Shown: positions 1 through 9,116, numbered from the stretch's first letter. The stretch: DNA of 64,000 nucleotides from Flavobacterium sp. PMTSA4 (GCF_032098525.1 NZ_CP134890.1:868001-932000); one strand, 5' to 3'. Numbers and translations: made by a program. The notes: generated by a model from the letters alone, not told the origin.

Positions 1-35
1 TCGGTTAATTTTTCTTCAGTAGAAAATTGTTTCAT
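1..35 (-). CDS. 5' end of an unidentified CDS leaving the window
   Basis: An ATG on the minus strand at 35-33 opens a frame reading MKQFSTEEKLT that runs off the left edge. Eleven codons are too few to identify anything. The 217 bases between it and the ATPase gene are AT-rich with no other recognisable content. It may be a real gene start because an intergenic stretch precedes it, but that is weak support. Confidence 0.3.
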   Translation of the reverse strand, partial: MKQFSTEEKLT

Positions 36-252
36 CACAGAATAATTTTACAGTATTAATAATCGGGTAAAATTTCCCCATTTCAAAGATATCTAATATA
101 TTTTGTAATTAGACTTATCTGGTAGAATTTTAGACTAAAAAGAACACTATAATTAGATATTAAAAAAGAAAAATAAAAAAAACTAAAATTTCCAAAATCT
201 AAATAAGTAGTTTTCTCTTTCCTTTGTTTTGGACTTGCATATCATTTTAGAA

Positions 253-2793
253 CTAAAGCAGATGTGAAGAAGCTAACTTTTCCTCTGCATTTATTTTTGT
301 TCTTTTAATCTGTTTTACAATTTCAAACCAAATTACTGTTATAAAACCTGTAGAAATACTAATAAATAATTGTTTCAAATTCAACCTCTCAAATTCAAAA
401 AAAGCTGTGAGTGGGTTTACATAAAGTATAAGTCCTACAATAGCTATGGTTATAGAAATAATAAATAAAACCATGTCATTCTTATACTTCAAAGTTTTTA
501 AAATAGAATAATAAAATGAACGGTTTATCAAAGTAAGAAAAATGTTTGCGGATATCAAAACAGTAAAAGTCATTGTCCTTGTCAGTGCTTCGTTGTATCC
601 ATTAATAACGGAATATTGATAAACAGATAAAGCTCCAACTGTAATCATTAATCCTTGAAAAATACTTACAGATAGCTCTTTCCAGTTAAAAAAAGTAGTG
701 GTCAATTTTTTAGGCTTCTTTAGCATAGTATTTTCTTCCATTGGTTCATTTTCATAAAGAATAGAACAGGTTGGCCCCATTATTATTTCTAAAAAAATAA
801 TATGGATCGGTGAAAATATGTTAGGATAAATCCATCCTAAAGCCAAAGGAATAAATACAGTTAGGATTATTGGGATATGTATAGATATGATGTATTGAAT
901 TGCTTTTTTTAGATTCGTAAATATTCTTCTGCCCATTGCTATTGCATCAACCATTTTTGATAAATCATCATCTAATAAAATCAATGAGGCTGCTTGTTTG
1001 GCTATTTCTGTACCCTTTTTACCCATAGCAATACCAATATGAGCAGCTTTTAAGGCTAGACCGTCATTCACTCCATCACCTGTCATTGCCACAACTTGAT
1101 TGTTGGATTTTAAGGCATTAACAATTTTTAATTTGGCTTCCGGAAACATACGGGTAAAAATGGAAATGTTCGTTACACAAACTTGTAATGAGTCTTCATC
1201 TAATGCCATTAATTCATCACCAGTAATACTATTTTCATACTCCTTAAATCCAATTTGTTTTGCAATGGCTTGGGTCGTAGCTGCATTGTCGCCTGTTATA
1301 ATCTTTACAGCAATACCAGCTGTATAAAAATCCTCTAATACTTTTTGAATTTTCTTTTTTGGTGGATCATAAAAGGCAACAATCCCTTTAAATTCAAATG
1401 GCAAATCTTGTTGTTGTATAGGAAAATCGTTCCCTGTAAAATTTGATGTACCTACAGCCAATACCCTGTAGCCATCAATTGCCAAAAGTTGAATAGCTTC
1501 ATTTATTTGATTTTTTTCTATTTCTGTGAGGCTTGAAACATTAATCAATGCTTCAGGTGCACCTTTGGCTGCTATAATGCGATTTCCTATCTTGTCCTCA
1601 AACAGATGTGTCATCATAGGCGGTTTACCCTCTAAGGGATATTCATTTATGAGTTTATAAAATGGTCGTTCATCATTTTCTTGGGTCTCTTTATAAGCCT
1701 GATGTAGTGCAACTTCCATTGGATCAAAAGGGATAGGCTCACTTGCCCACATTCCCAATGCTATAAGTTGCTTTTCATCATTTGTTAAATGTTCTTTGGG
1801 GTGTGATATTTTATTTGATGATAGTAAAAATAGTTTTGCTAAACTCATTTTGTTTTCTGTAATTGTTCCTGTTTTATCAATACAAATAACAGTGGCACTG
1901 CCTAGAGTTTCGACGGTCTTCATTTGCTTAACCACAATACCTATTTTCATTAAACGCCATGCGCCTAAAGCCATAAAAGTTGTAAAAGCAACTGGGATTT
2001 CTTCGGGTAAAATACTCATAGCTAAAGTAAGTGACTGTAACAAACTATTCAAAACATTTTGAGAATTCCAATAATTGATTGCCCAAACAATTATAAAAAT
2101 AGCAACACCAGTAATAGCCATCCTCTTTACAAAATTTGTAATTTGTATTTCGAGTGGTGTTTTTTCTTCATTTATATTTTCTAGACTTGTTCCTATTTTA
2201 CCTAATTTGGTTTCTTTGCCAATAGCGGTTATTATTGCAATGGCTAAACCACTGGAGACAGTTGTGCCGTTGAAGATAAATTTATCTTCTTTTGTTTGAT
2301 CCTTAAAAACCGGAAGTGATTCGCCAGTAAGTATAGATTCGTTTACTGAAAAATCGTTGGAATGTATAATAGTTCCGTCTGCCGAGATAGATGTCCCTTC
2401 CTCTACCATCATACTGTCACCAACTACCAAATCCTCACTTTTTATTTCTTCAATAATACCATTGCGAATAACTTTACAATTTGGTTCTGAAAGATCTTTC
2501 AGTTTTTCCAAAGCATTATTACTTCTGGAATTCTGATATAAAGAAATAGAAGTAATGAACAGTATAGCTCCAACTAAAAAAAAACCATCTCCTGATTCAC
2601 CACTAATGAAATAGATAGTAGCAGCCACCAATAAAATAATCGTCATTGGTTCTTTAAAAATATGTTTTAGTGCTTCTAAAAAGCTATTTTCTTTTTTGTA
2701 GTCTAATTTATTTTGCCCAAATTTTTCCCTTGCAAGTATAACCTGCTCGTTTGTCAAACCCAATATATTGAATTGATTTGTTGGCATTATCAA
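253..2793 (-). CDS. cation-translocating P-type ATPase (P2-like)
   Basis: An 846-residue membrane pump that couples ATP hydrolysis to cation transport. The sequence shows an N-terminal cation-ATPase domain, the actuator motif TGES near residue 160, the phosphorylation site IDKTGT near residue 306 and the hinge GDGVND near residue 570. There are about ten hydrophobic segments, including a C-terminal block of six. The motif LPEEIP before the phosphorylation domain corresponds to the PEGLP ion-binding helix of Ca2+-type pumps. No CPC motif or N-terminal metal-binding domain is present, so it is not a heavy-metal P1B pump. The ion cannot be assigned; Ca2+, Mg2+ or another cation is possible. The gene stands alone, with about 340 bases of AT-rich intergenic DNA on its upstream (right) side. 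Confidence 0.9.
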   Translation of the reverse strand: MIMPTNQFNILGLTNEQVILAREKFGQNKLDYKKENSFLEALKHIFKEPMTIILLVAATIYFISGESGDGFFLVGAILFITSISLYQNSRSNNALEKLKDLSEPNCKVIRNGIIEEIKSEDLVVGDSMMVEEGTSISADGTIIHSNDFSVNESILTGESLPVFKDQTKEDKFIFNGTTVSSGLAIAIITAIGKETKLGKIGTSLENINEEKTPLEIQITNFVKRMAITGVAIFIIVWAINYWNSQNVLNSLLQSLTLAMSILPEEIPVAFTTFMALGAWRLMKIGIVVKQMKTVETLGSATVICIDKTGTITENKMSLAKLFLLSSNKISHPKEHLTNDEKQLIALGMWASEPIPFDPMEVALHQAYKETQENDERPFYKLINEYPLEGKPPMMTHLFEDKIGNRIIAAKGAPEALINVSSLTEIEKNQINEAIQLLAIDGYRVLAVGTSNFTGNDFPIQQQDLPFEFKGIVAFYDPPKKKIQKVLEDFYTAGIAVKIITGDNAATTQAIAKQIGFKEYENSITGDELMALDEDSLQVCVTNISIFTRMFPEAKLKIVNALKSNNQVVAMTGDGVNDGLALKAAHIGIAMGKKGTEIAKQAASLILLDDDLSKMVDAIAMGRRIFTNLKKAIQYIISIHIPIILTVFIPLALGWIYPNIFSPIHIIFLEIIMGPTCSILYENEPMEENTMLKKPKKLTTTFFNWKELSVSIFQGLMITVGALSVYQYSVINGYNEALTRTMTFTVLISANIFLTLINRSFYYSILKTLKYKNDMVLFIISITIAIVGLILYVNPLTAFFEFERLNLKQLFISISTGFITVIWFEIVKQIKRTKINAEEKLASSHLL

Positions 2794-3131
2794 AGAAGTA
2801 TTTAAGTTATGTGACTATCTATGGCTATTTATTTTTATTACACTACTTTAATGCTAATCTACAAGTAAGTAATAAGTTTATCCCAATGTACAAAATAAGT
2901 AGATACTAAAGTTATAGATTCTCATAATAGTAAAAAAATATTCTCAACTCAAAATAACAATTTTGTAACCAATAAATCTATCTTCTAATAAACTTTTGTA
3001 TTCTGTAAAATTGTACGATATAAAGGTATTTATCACCCACAAAACCTATTGCACAAACATTAAATCCTCAAAAATAGAATAGTAATTATAAAGGACAAGT
3101 AAAGTAAACTCTAATAATCTGGAATTGATAA
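2794..3131. other. intergenic, nothing recognised
   Basis: About 340 AT-rich bases between the ATPase start and the integrase stub. They contain short non-coding runs and no convincing ORF or hairpin. The ATPase promoter must lie here, but I could not single it out. Confidence 0.5.
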
Positions 3132-3293
3132 GTAATTATTCCTATTGAAAGTGTAAGCAAAATGCTCGGACATAAAAACTTAAAAACAACCCAACATTAC
3201 GCTAAAATTTTGGATAGAAAAGTAAGCGAAGACATGCAGGTTTTGAGAGATAAATTCAAAGTTCCAGTAGCTAAATGGGTTAATAATAGATAA
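3132..3293 (+). pseudogene. C-terminal stub of a tyrosine recombinase
   Basis: An open frame preceded by an in-frame stop at 3129 encodes about 53 residues, including SVSKMLGHKNLKTTQHYAKI. This is the end of a Bacteroidota tyrosine recombinase: the LGH box supplies a catalytic His and the QHYAKI segment the nucleophilic Tyr. The rest of the catalytic domain, with the first Arg and the HxxR box, is missing, so the stub cannot be active. It lies at the left edge of the accessory island and probably marks an old integration or deletion event. Confidence 0.85.
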
Positions 3294-3431
3294 TACTTTT
3301 CAATTTGTACCTCAGTATGCGGTGATTACAACTATCAATCACCGCAAAAATGCGGTCATAATTTAAAATAAGCCTTCAATATCATGAATAAGCTTTAGTA
3401 ATAAAAAAAAGTGATTAAAGAAACATATCAC

Positions 3432-3445
3432 ATATCGCGATATGC
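3432..3445. repeat. 14-bp perfect palindrome
   Basis: CATATCGCGATATG is self-complementary and is followed at once by another CGATATG half-unit. It lies between the integrase stub and the 3' end of the hipT-like gene. It could be a protein-binding site or a relic of the mobile element. No promoter elements were recognised around it. Confidence 0.4.
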
Positions 3446-3513
3446 GATATGAACGAAACAAATAGTTATTCCTATTCAGTATTTACATTTTAAAACAAAA
3501 GAACATTTGACAC

Positions 3514-3562
3514 ATTTCATTTGCCATTTACTACACAAACTGTAGTAAATGGCAAATGAAAT
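3514..3562. repeat. perfect inverted repeat, 22-bp arms and 5-base loop
   Basis: The arms at 3514-3535 and 3541-3562 are exactly complementary across 22 bases, starting ATTTCATTTGCC, with loop CAAAC. No T-run follows on either strand, so it is not a normal intrinsic terminator. It sits in a 440-base gene-free gap (3294-3737), downstream of the integrase stub and beyond the 3' end of the toxin-antitoxin operon. The rest of that gap is AT-rich and shows nothing else besides the 14-bp palindrome. Confidence 0.8.
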
Positions 3563-3737
3563 ATTGTAAGATAGTGTCATCTCAATGTAAAAACAAAGCT
3601 AATTTGTGAATAATTAGCTTTCAACTTCATTTTAAAACTCATTCATCACTATTTCTCCCACTCTTCCAACTTTCTTTTCGCCACATACATTTATTAATTG
3701 AGAACAATACCTAATGCTAGCAACCAAAAATAACACA

Positions 3738-4739
3738 TCACGCCTTCACCAACTGTTTCAATCGACCTTGATAAGACTGCAAATAATTCCGCTTAGTAGT
3801 ATCGTTCAAAAAAGAAGCAACTACCATTTTTTCAACCAAATCAGATTTAGAGAGCATCAATTCCATAATAGTTTGAAAATTCTTCTCACTAATTCCGGCA
3901 AGTTCTGCCAGTTTAGCAAATTGCAAACCTATTTTACCTTGAGCCAAATTTTTAGGCAATAAACCATCGTCCAAAGCAAAATCTTTATCCTCTATGTGAA
4001 TGCGACTATTGAGCAAGTCATAAGCCGGACTTAAACGATAGTCACCCATCGACGTTTCAATAACAGAAAAATTTTTAAGATGAGCATCTCCATTAGAAAA
4101 AAGATAATTAAACACCAATAATTTCAATAGCTTGGGAGCTTCTATTTTATAAGTGGGTAAATGCCTTTGCATCAACTCAAACAGTTCTAAATAATTACCT
4201 AAATATTTGTAATCAGTACCATGTGTTTGCGGTGTTCGCTGTGCCAAAGAAGCAAAATCTTCTTGAGCCAATTTTGAACCATCGCTTTGCACATCAAATC
4301 GTTTAGTGATGTAGGCTGGAGTACCATCTTGGAAAAAGATCATGGCGTTTTCCGCTGTTTCTATACCATACACTTGACGGGCTACTTGCATGGTTACATG
4401 TTCATTGGCAGGCATTTGATCGGGTTTCTTTCCGGCACCGGGAATAGGCTTTAAAATATAGGTACCTTGCTCGCTTTCAGTAGCAAGGCGTAGTTTATTT
4501 TTTTCAAGAAGCACAGAAAATTTTTCTTGAACACCGGATATCGAAAGTTGTCTTCGGTTTTCCTCAAACAAAGCTGCTGTTTCGGCATTAGAAGCAGGAG
4601 AAGCATAAGGCAAAATAGGATGCACTTTTTTACCTTGAAACACTCTGTTTAAAGCCGTTTTGCTATAGGTGTCAAATCCACTAGCTAGTGTTCCTGGGCA
4701 ATGGGTAAAGGTCAATAAATCCATATCTTTTGCTTTCAT
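3738..4739 (-). CDS. hipT: HipT-like Ser/Thr kinase toxin
   Basis: A 333-residue HipA-type kinase lacking the usual N-terminal subdomain, which a separate upstream gene encodes. Visible motifs are the Gly-rich loop QLSISGVQEK (residues 64-73), an ATP-binding lysine in YILKPIP, the catalytic loop NGDAHLKNFSV and the metal-binding SPAYDLLN. The serines of the SIS triad in the loop match the autophosphorylation motif described for HipT of HipBST systems. HipA/HipT kinases phosphorylate aminoacyl-tRNA synthetases and arrest growth; the target here is unknown. The start lies 16 bases after the stop of the hipS-like gene, so the three genes probably form one operon. Confidence 0.85.
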   Translation of the reverse strand: MKAKDMDLLTFTHCPGTLASGFDTYSKTALNRVFQGKKVHPILPYASPASNAETAALFEENRRQLSISGVQEKFSVLLEKNKLRLATESEQGTYILKPIPGAGKKPDQMPANEHVTMQVARQVYGIETAENAMIFFQDGTPAYITKRFDVQSDGSKLAQEDFASLAQRTPQTHGTDYKYLGNYLELFELMQRHLPTYKIEAPKLLKLLVFNYLFSNGDAHLKNFSVIETSMGDYRLSPAYDLLNSRIHIEDKDFALDDGLLPKNLAQGKIGLQFAKLAELAGISEKNFQTIMELMLSKSDLVEKMVVASFLNDTTKRNYLQSYQGRLKQLVKA

Positions 4740-4755
4740 ATATAGCGATTATACA

Positions 4756-5088
4756 TTATACTTCCTGTGCTATTTCAATAACGCGTACAGCACCAATACT
4801 GTCATTCTTGGCAGTAGTAAGCAACAAACCAAAATAGTCGTTACGATCAATTCTATTTAATTTGCAAACAACCTCCTTGTTAGAACCTTCGGGTAATAAA
4901 TTATAAAAAAAAGGAAAAAGATATTGTGATTGATACTCCTGCTTTACTTTAGGTAAGCCCAAACTTATTGCGGGCTTATTCTCGTTGGCAAACCAAGCAT
5001 CATGATAACGAAAGCTAAACGAGGCATCGTCATACTGGATTAAAATTCCAGCCTCTTCATTTTTAAACAAAATTTTGGCACTTCTCAT
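4756..5088 (-). CDS. hipS: HipS-like antitoxin (detached HipA N-terminal subdomain)
   Basis: A 110-residue protein matching only the N-terminal subdomain of HipA, with the conserved run LFPFFYNLLPEG near the middle and DSIGAVRV near the end. In HipBST systems such a free domain is the antitoxin HipS, and HipB boosts its activity. The start overlaps the hipB stop by four bases (ATGA), typical of translational coupling. The split is clean, with a proper stop and a new start 16 bases later, so it does not look like a frameshifted hipA. Function follows from family and context only. Confidence 0.8.
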   Translation of the reverse strand: MRSAKILFKNEEAGILIQYDDASFSFRYHDAWFANENKPAISLGLPKVKQEYQSQYLFPFFYNLLPEGSNKEVVCKLNRIDRNDYFGLLLTTAKNDSIGAVRVIEIAQEV

Positions 5089-5297
5089 GTACCAATCGTT
5101 TTAACTTTTAAACAAATTTCCATACCTAATACGTCGGCTATTTTCTGCAACGTTACTAAGGTTGGGTTTCCTTTGCCGCTTTCAAGCTGTTTTAAAGTAC
5201 GCAAGCCAACGCCAGAGAGTTCTGCTAAGGTTTCTTGCGTTACTTGTAAAACTTCCCTACGTTCTTTGATGGTTTTTATGATTTCTATAGAGTGCAT
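5085..5297 (-). CDS. hipB: HipB-like XRE-family repressor
   Basis: A 70-residue helix-turn-helix protein. The core reads REVLQVTQETLAELSGVGLR, followed by TLKQLESGKGNPTL, a standard XRE/Cro fold with the recognition helix around residues 28-40. It is the first gene of the three-gene toxin-antitoxin operon and presumably represses it. Two near-identical palindromes with 5-8-5 architecture lie upstream of the promoter. The short length fits HipB proteins that act as DNA-binding partners. Confidence 0.85.
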   Translation of the reverse strand: MHSIEIIKTIKERREVLQVTQETLAELSGVGLRTLKQLESGKGNPTLVTLQKIADVLGMEICLKVKTIGT

Positions 5298-5316
5298 TAT
5301 ATTGCATAATTTAATA

Positions 5317-5349
5317 CAAATATAAAACCATTTTTCTATTTTACAACAA
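5317..5349 (-). promoter_or_regulatory. hipBST promoter (Bacteroidota type)
   Basis: On the minus strand TATATTTG (5324-5317) matches the TAnnTTTG -7 element exactly. It is preceded, after 19 bases, by TTG at 5346-5344 as the -33 element. The spacing is the expected one. The start codon at 5297 leaves a short leader. Confidence 0.65.
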
Positions 5350-5351
5350 AA

Positions 5352-5430
5352 AGAGCATTAAAAAGCACTATTTTGCATTTAAAAAACCACAAGTAGAAGA
5401 TTGATACTTAAAAGTGCCGTAAAAAGCACT
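5352..5430. promoter_or_regulatory. two candidate HipB operators
   Basis: O1 (5352-5369) reads AGAGC-N8-GCACT and O2 (5413-5430) reads AGTGC-N8-GCACT. They differ at one position in the arms and share the 5-8-5 layout known for E. coli HipB (TATCC-N8-GGATA). O1 directly abuts the -33 element. A weaker third half-match, AGTGC-N8-GCATA, overlaps the hipB start at 5291-5308. Binding is inferred. Confidence 0.55.
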
Positions 5431-5567
5431 TTACAAAAACAAGATTAATAGTTTATGAAGGTTCTATTTTTATAAAAAAATGTCCTCACTCCTTTATTTC
5501 TGCCTGTCCTATAGCAAACATTAAGTCATATCTATTTGTTAATACGAACCTTAACCATGAATATACT

Positions 5568-5705
5568 ATGAATAAATTACTGGAGGAATATCTATTATTA
5601 TTCCCTGATTTGAACAGTAAAGACAGCTTTGATTACACCCGTTTTAAAGAAAACATACATCCCTTGATTACCATTGCTCATAATAATGGGTTTGGGTATT
5701 TATGA
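5568..5705 (+). CDS. small hypothetical protein (45 aa)
   Basis: The frame starts at an ATG and encodes 45 residues beginning MNKLLEEYLLLFPDLNSKDS. It is rich in acidic and aromatic residues, with no signal peptide or membrane segment. I do not recognise a family. It may be the 5' remnant of a longer gene lost by rearrangement, since the surroundings (5431-5800) otherwise show no coding sequence. No clear promoter was seen. Confidence 0.3.
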   Translation: MNKLLEEYLLLFPDLNSKDSFDYTRFKENIHPLITIAHNNGFGYL

Positions 5706-5800
5706 TAATCTTTAATGGAAAAATATTTTTGACTGTAGAATATTTAAAACATCAATTTATTTAATAATATCTTATTCTCAAATATAGTTGTTTACTTCTT

Positions 5801-6664
5801 TCATAAATCCTTCTTCTTATGCTCGATTATTATTCCATTTTCCGACAGAGAAAATGTTCGCTCTTCAAAAATAGATTTCATAAGTAGCCATACTTTGTCA
5901 ATAATAGTATATTTTAAATTACGATTGTCATCACTTTCAGTTAGTTGACCAGTAAATATTATTTCATCTAAATCTACTTTTTCTCCAGTTTGTCGATTCA
6001 ATAACTTACCACCCAAAATTTTATACTTTCCTGTTAATGGCTTAGTTTTATAGTTTTTACGATTAATTTCCTTTCGAAAATCATTCACGTAATCGTAAAA
6101 AGAAACTCGATTTCCATTCTTGAGCATTACTATATAAGCGAAATAATCGAATTCGTCTTTAATTTCAATTTTCCTATTGTCACCTATGTCAATACTTGTT
6201 ATTTCTGGTCGAGTGCTATTTATCTTGATGTTCAAATCAAGAGTTGCAATATCAATTTGATGACTATTACCTTTCAAGTCTTTCTCTTCATATTCCCGGA
6301 GGTTAACTATACCTATATTTTTATGCTTTGCATATTGAATACCATCACGCGTAAAACCGCTTTTCGAAATAATAATTCCTTTACTAATTCCAGTATCTTC
6401 TAGTATTGCAAACAGCTTCATAACAACATCCTTGTTGACTTTTTCCTTTCGAAATTTACATTCTATGGCAGTTTCATAGGTATTGTTGCCTTCAGTGTGC
6501 GAAGTATGTACATCGATTTGGTGACAAAGTCCCGATTTACCCACTACCTTACAATTATTACCATACCCTTTTATAGTAACTCCAGATTGTTTTCCTAAAG
6601 TTTCATAGATATATTTTGTGATTGATTCATAGGTTTTCCAATCTAAGGTATTCGCTCTAGGCAT
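5801..6664 (-). CDS. Mrr-like restriction endonuclease
   Basis: A 287-residue protein with a PD-(D/E)xK nuclease core in its first half. CHQIDVHTS supplies the Asp and TAIECKFRKE supplies the ExK pair. The C-terminal strand pattern KGIIISKSGFTRDGIQYAK is typical of the Mrr_cat domain. Such enzymes often cut modified or foreign DNA (type IV restriction) and act alone, as this one does, with no methyltransferase nearby. The second half (about 160-287) is not recognisable and may be a DNA-recognition or regulatory region. Context, next to toxin-antitoxin loci, fits a defence island. Confidence 0.7.
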   Translation of the reverse strand: MPRANTLDWKTYESITKYIYETLGKQSGVTIKGYGNNCKVVGKSGLCHQIDVHTSHTEGNNTYETAIECKFRKEKVNKDVVMKLFAILEDTGISKGIIISKSGFTRDGIQYAKHKNIGIVNLREYEEKDLKGNSHQIDIATLDLNIKINSTRPEITSIDIGDNRKIEIKDEFDYFAYIVMLKNGNRVSFYDYVNDFRKEINRKNYKTKPLTGKYKILGGKLLNRQTGEKVDLDEIIFTGQLTESDDNRNLKYTIIDKVWLLMKSIFEERTFSLSENGIIIEHKKKDL

Positions 6665-6759
6665 ACTGTTTGTTTATAATGAGTATTGAATGCTTCCATC
6701 TAGCTTTCTCAAAGATAAATAACATTTTGATTAGTATAAAGCAAACGACAGTAAACTAG

Positions 6760-6900
6760 TTAATCTTTGTCCGTTGTTCGTTTTTTAATCTCTTTTTGTT
6801 TTTCTTTTAGATGATAATGATATGCAGCTTTAGTATGTTCAGGTAATTTATAGTTGGATTCAGCTAGTTTAAATATATCATCTATAGGAATGATTAGCAT
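6760..6900 (-). pseudogene. possible 3' fragment of an unidentified gene
   Basis: On the minus strand a frame encodes 46 residues beginning MLIIPIDDIFKL and ending in a lysine-rich tail. Its composition looks protein-like, and the frame stays open upstream (GKPANG) into the antisense of the TPR gene. I read it as the end of a gene joined here to the truncated TPR regulator. No family is recognised and it may be chance. Confidence 0.25.
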
Positions 6901-8457
6901 TGCTCCATTAGCAGGTTTACCATGGAGAAAAAAGAAGTCATTTAGTTCAATAAAAAGGCTAATAGAAGCAAAAAAGCATAAGAATTCACAACAGCAAGCT
7001 TCAGCATACAAGGCAATAATGCATTTGGTTGAAAAGAAGTTCAGAATGATTTATGCCGATAGTTTATTGATAAAAGCAAAAGAGTCAAAAAACGACATCA
7101 CTCTTGGAAGTGCATACCTAACAGTTGGTGCGGCTTTTTACGACAATAAAGAGTACACCAAAGCATTGGATAATTATATCATAGCGAACAGTTACATTTC
7201 TAAAACGGAGGACCAATACTTAATTCATAAAGTAAAATACACCATAGCGCAAACAAAATATTACCTCGGATATTTTGATGAAGCAATTGCTATATTTACC
7301 GATTGTATTAACTTTTTCAAAGAAGAAAACGAAACAGGGTATCTAAAATCATTACATGGTATCGGGTTATGTTATAATCAAGTAGGACGATACGATTTGA
7401 GTTCGTTCAACAATTTACTTGGCATAAGAGCATCCAAAGAATTGGAGAACGAAGAAATGATACCTTATTTTATCAACTCCGAAGGAATAAACCAATATAA
7501 ATTAAAAAAGTATCAAAAAGCGATTAAACTGCTGGAGGAAACAGTACCCGAAATCGAAAAAAGAAACGATTATGTAAGCCAAACAATTACGTGGTTTTAT
7601 TTGGGCAAGTGTTTTTGGGAACAAAATGAAAAAGACAAAGCAGTATCCTATTTCTTAAAAACCGACCAATTAATTACAGATAAAAATTTTATCCGACCTG
7701 ATTTACGAGAAAACTACGAACTACTAATAGAGTATTACAGTAGTAATAACGATTTAGTAAAACAATTAAAATACATCAATAAACTTTTAGCAGCTGATAA
7801 AATCCTAAATAATAACTACAAATACCTATCGTATAAAATTCACAAAGAATTTGATACTAAAAGTTTGATTCAAGCAAAACAAGATATTGAAAACAAGATG
7901 GTTTTCAACAAGAGAATCTATACTATTACGATTGTCTTTTTCTCAACTTCAATCGTTGGAGTAACAATTTGGCATTTTAGAACAAAGAGACGCTACAAAC
8001 AAAGATTTAATGAAATGATGAAAAACAAACCAGCCGAAGTTTTTCAAGAGCCAGTCCATGCAAATAAATCCAAAACCAACATAAATCCAGAACTAGTAAA
8101 AGAAATACTGCAGAACCTTAAAAAGTTCGAAGACAAGAAAAAGTATTTGGAAAAAGACATAAGTTTAGTGAAAATGGCTTCAATGCTAAACACCAATACA
8201 AAATACGTATCAGTAATAATTTCAGAATACCGCGGTAAAAAATTAACCAATTACATCAATGATTTAAAAATAGATCATATAGTCGAACTATTAAAAAACC
8301 ATAACAAGTACAGAAATTACACAAACAAAGCCTTGGCAGAAGAGGTTGGTTTGGCTCAACCCAAATTTTTACCAAAGCATTCATCAGCCGGAATAAATTC
8401 TCCCCTACCTATTTCATCAACGAACTAAAAAAACAATTTTCAAATGAAGAAGTTTAA
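6854..8457 (+). pseudogene. TPR-containing AraC-type regulator, frameshifted
   Basis: The frame encodes TPR repeats (about residues 60-330), one membrane segment near residues 360-380 (ITIVFFSTSIVGVTIWHF) and the start of an AraC-type DNA-binding domain. This is the Bacteroidota layout in which periplasmic TPRs signal to a cytoplasmic HTH. The frame ends at 8428 with a tail that does not fit the family. One base more in the T-run at 8366-8370 restores FTKAFISRNKFSPTYFINEL, the second AraC helix-turn-helix, to a stop at 8455-8457. The 5' end is also odd: only a TTG at 6854 or an ATG at 6890 is available and no signal peptide precedes the TPRs. The gene is therefore probably broken at both ends, unless the frameshift is a sequencing error. 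Confidence 0.7.
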
Positions 8458-8623
8458 AAGTAACTCTTAAAATTTATTTAGGAATTAATTTGTGAAAATT
8501 CGTGAAATTTGTGGCTTAAAAAACTACACTTTACATTTATTAAATTTCCACTTCGGATATACTTCTGAAATAAAAACAACCAAACCATACAATTTTGCAC
8601 CATAATTTAATAAAACATACGTT

Positions 8624-8911
8624 ATGGCAGTCGAAGTTATTACCCGAGAAGACTTAAACGAATTCAGAACACTTCTTTTAAACGACTTAAAAGAAATCAT
8701 GCATTCCAAAACCCAACAAGCCAAAAAGTGGCTCAAATCTAATGAAGTCCGAAAACTACTAAACATCTCGCTAGGAACACTCCAAAACCTCCGCATCAAC
8801 GGAACACTAACCTACACTAAAATCGGAGGTATCATGTATTACGACAACGCAGATATCGATAAGTTATTAAATGGAAATAAGGTAAATGCTTTGCCTACTC
8901 TTTTCAAGTAA
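8624..8911 (+). CDS. helix-turn-helix (excisionase-type) protein
   Basis: A 95-residue protein with a coiled N-terminus and a winged HTH: WLKSNEVRKLLNISLGTLQN, then IGGIMYYDNADIDKLL. This is the MerR/Xis-like HTH_17 fold common in Bacteroidota mobile elements. It may control excision or transcription of the island. A -7-like TACAATTTTG lies about 35 bases upstream of the ATG. It is followed by a replication-type module, suggesting a shared origin in a phage or conjugative element. Confidence 0.75.
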   Translation: MAVEVITREDLNEFRTLLLNDLKEIMHSKTQQAKKWLKSNEVRKLLNISLGTLQNLRINGTLTYTKIGGIMYYDNADIDKLLNGNKVNALPTLFK

Positions 8912-9076
8912 TGTCATTGCAATAGCTTGTACTTAGCGCAGTCGAAGTGTCGAGGTATCTCATAATCTTTATCAAAGTCTTAATACTTAATACTCCAATC
9001 TTAATACTTCCACATGAACTACATCAAAAAACTTAGCGAACCTTGCGAAAACTTTGTGCCCTTAGCGGTTAAACTT
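8912..9076. repeat. REP-like intergenic repeats
   Basis: Positions 8932-8955 contain AGCGCAGTCGAAGTGTCGAG, a unit that recurs near 9665 and 10720. Positions 9031-9076 contain GCGAAAACTTTGTGCCCTTA, which recurs in modified form at 10755-10778. These are short dispersed intergenic repeats, probably present elsewhere in the genome. The 205-base gap holds no other gene. Confidence 0.6.
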
Positions 9077-9116
9077 TTCACTAATTACTAATCACTCCTC
9101 ACTAATCACTAGCGAA

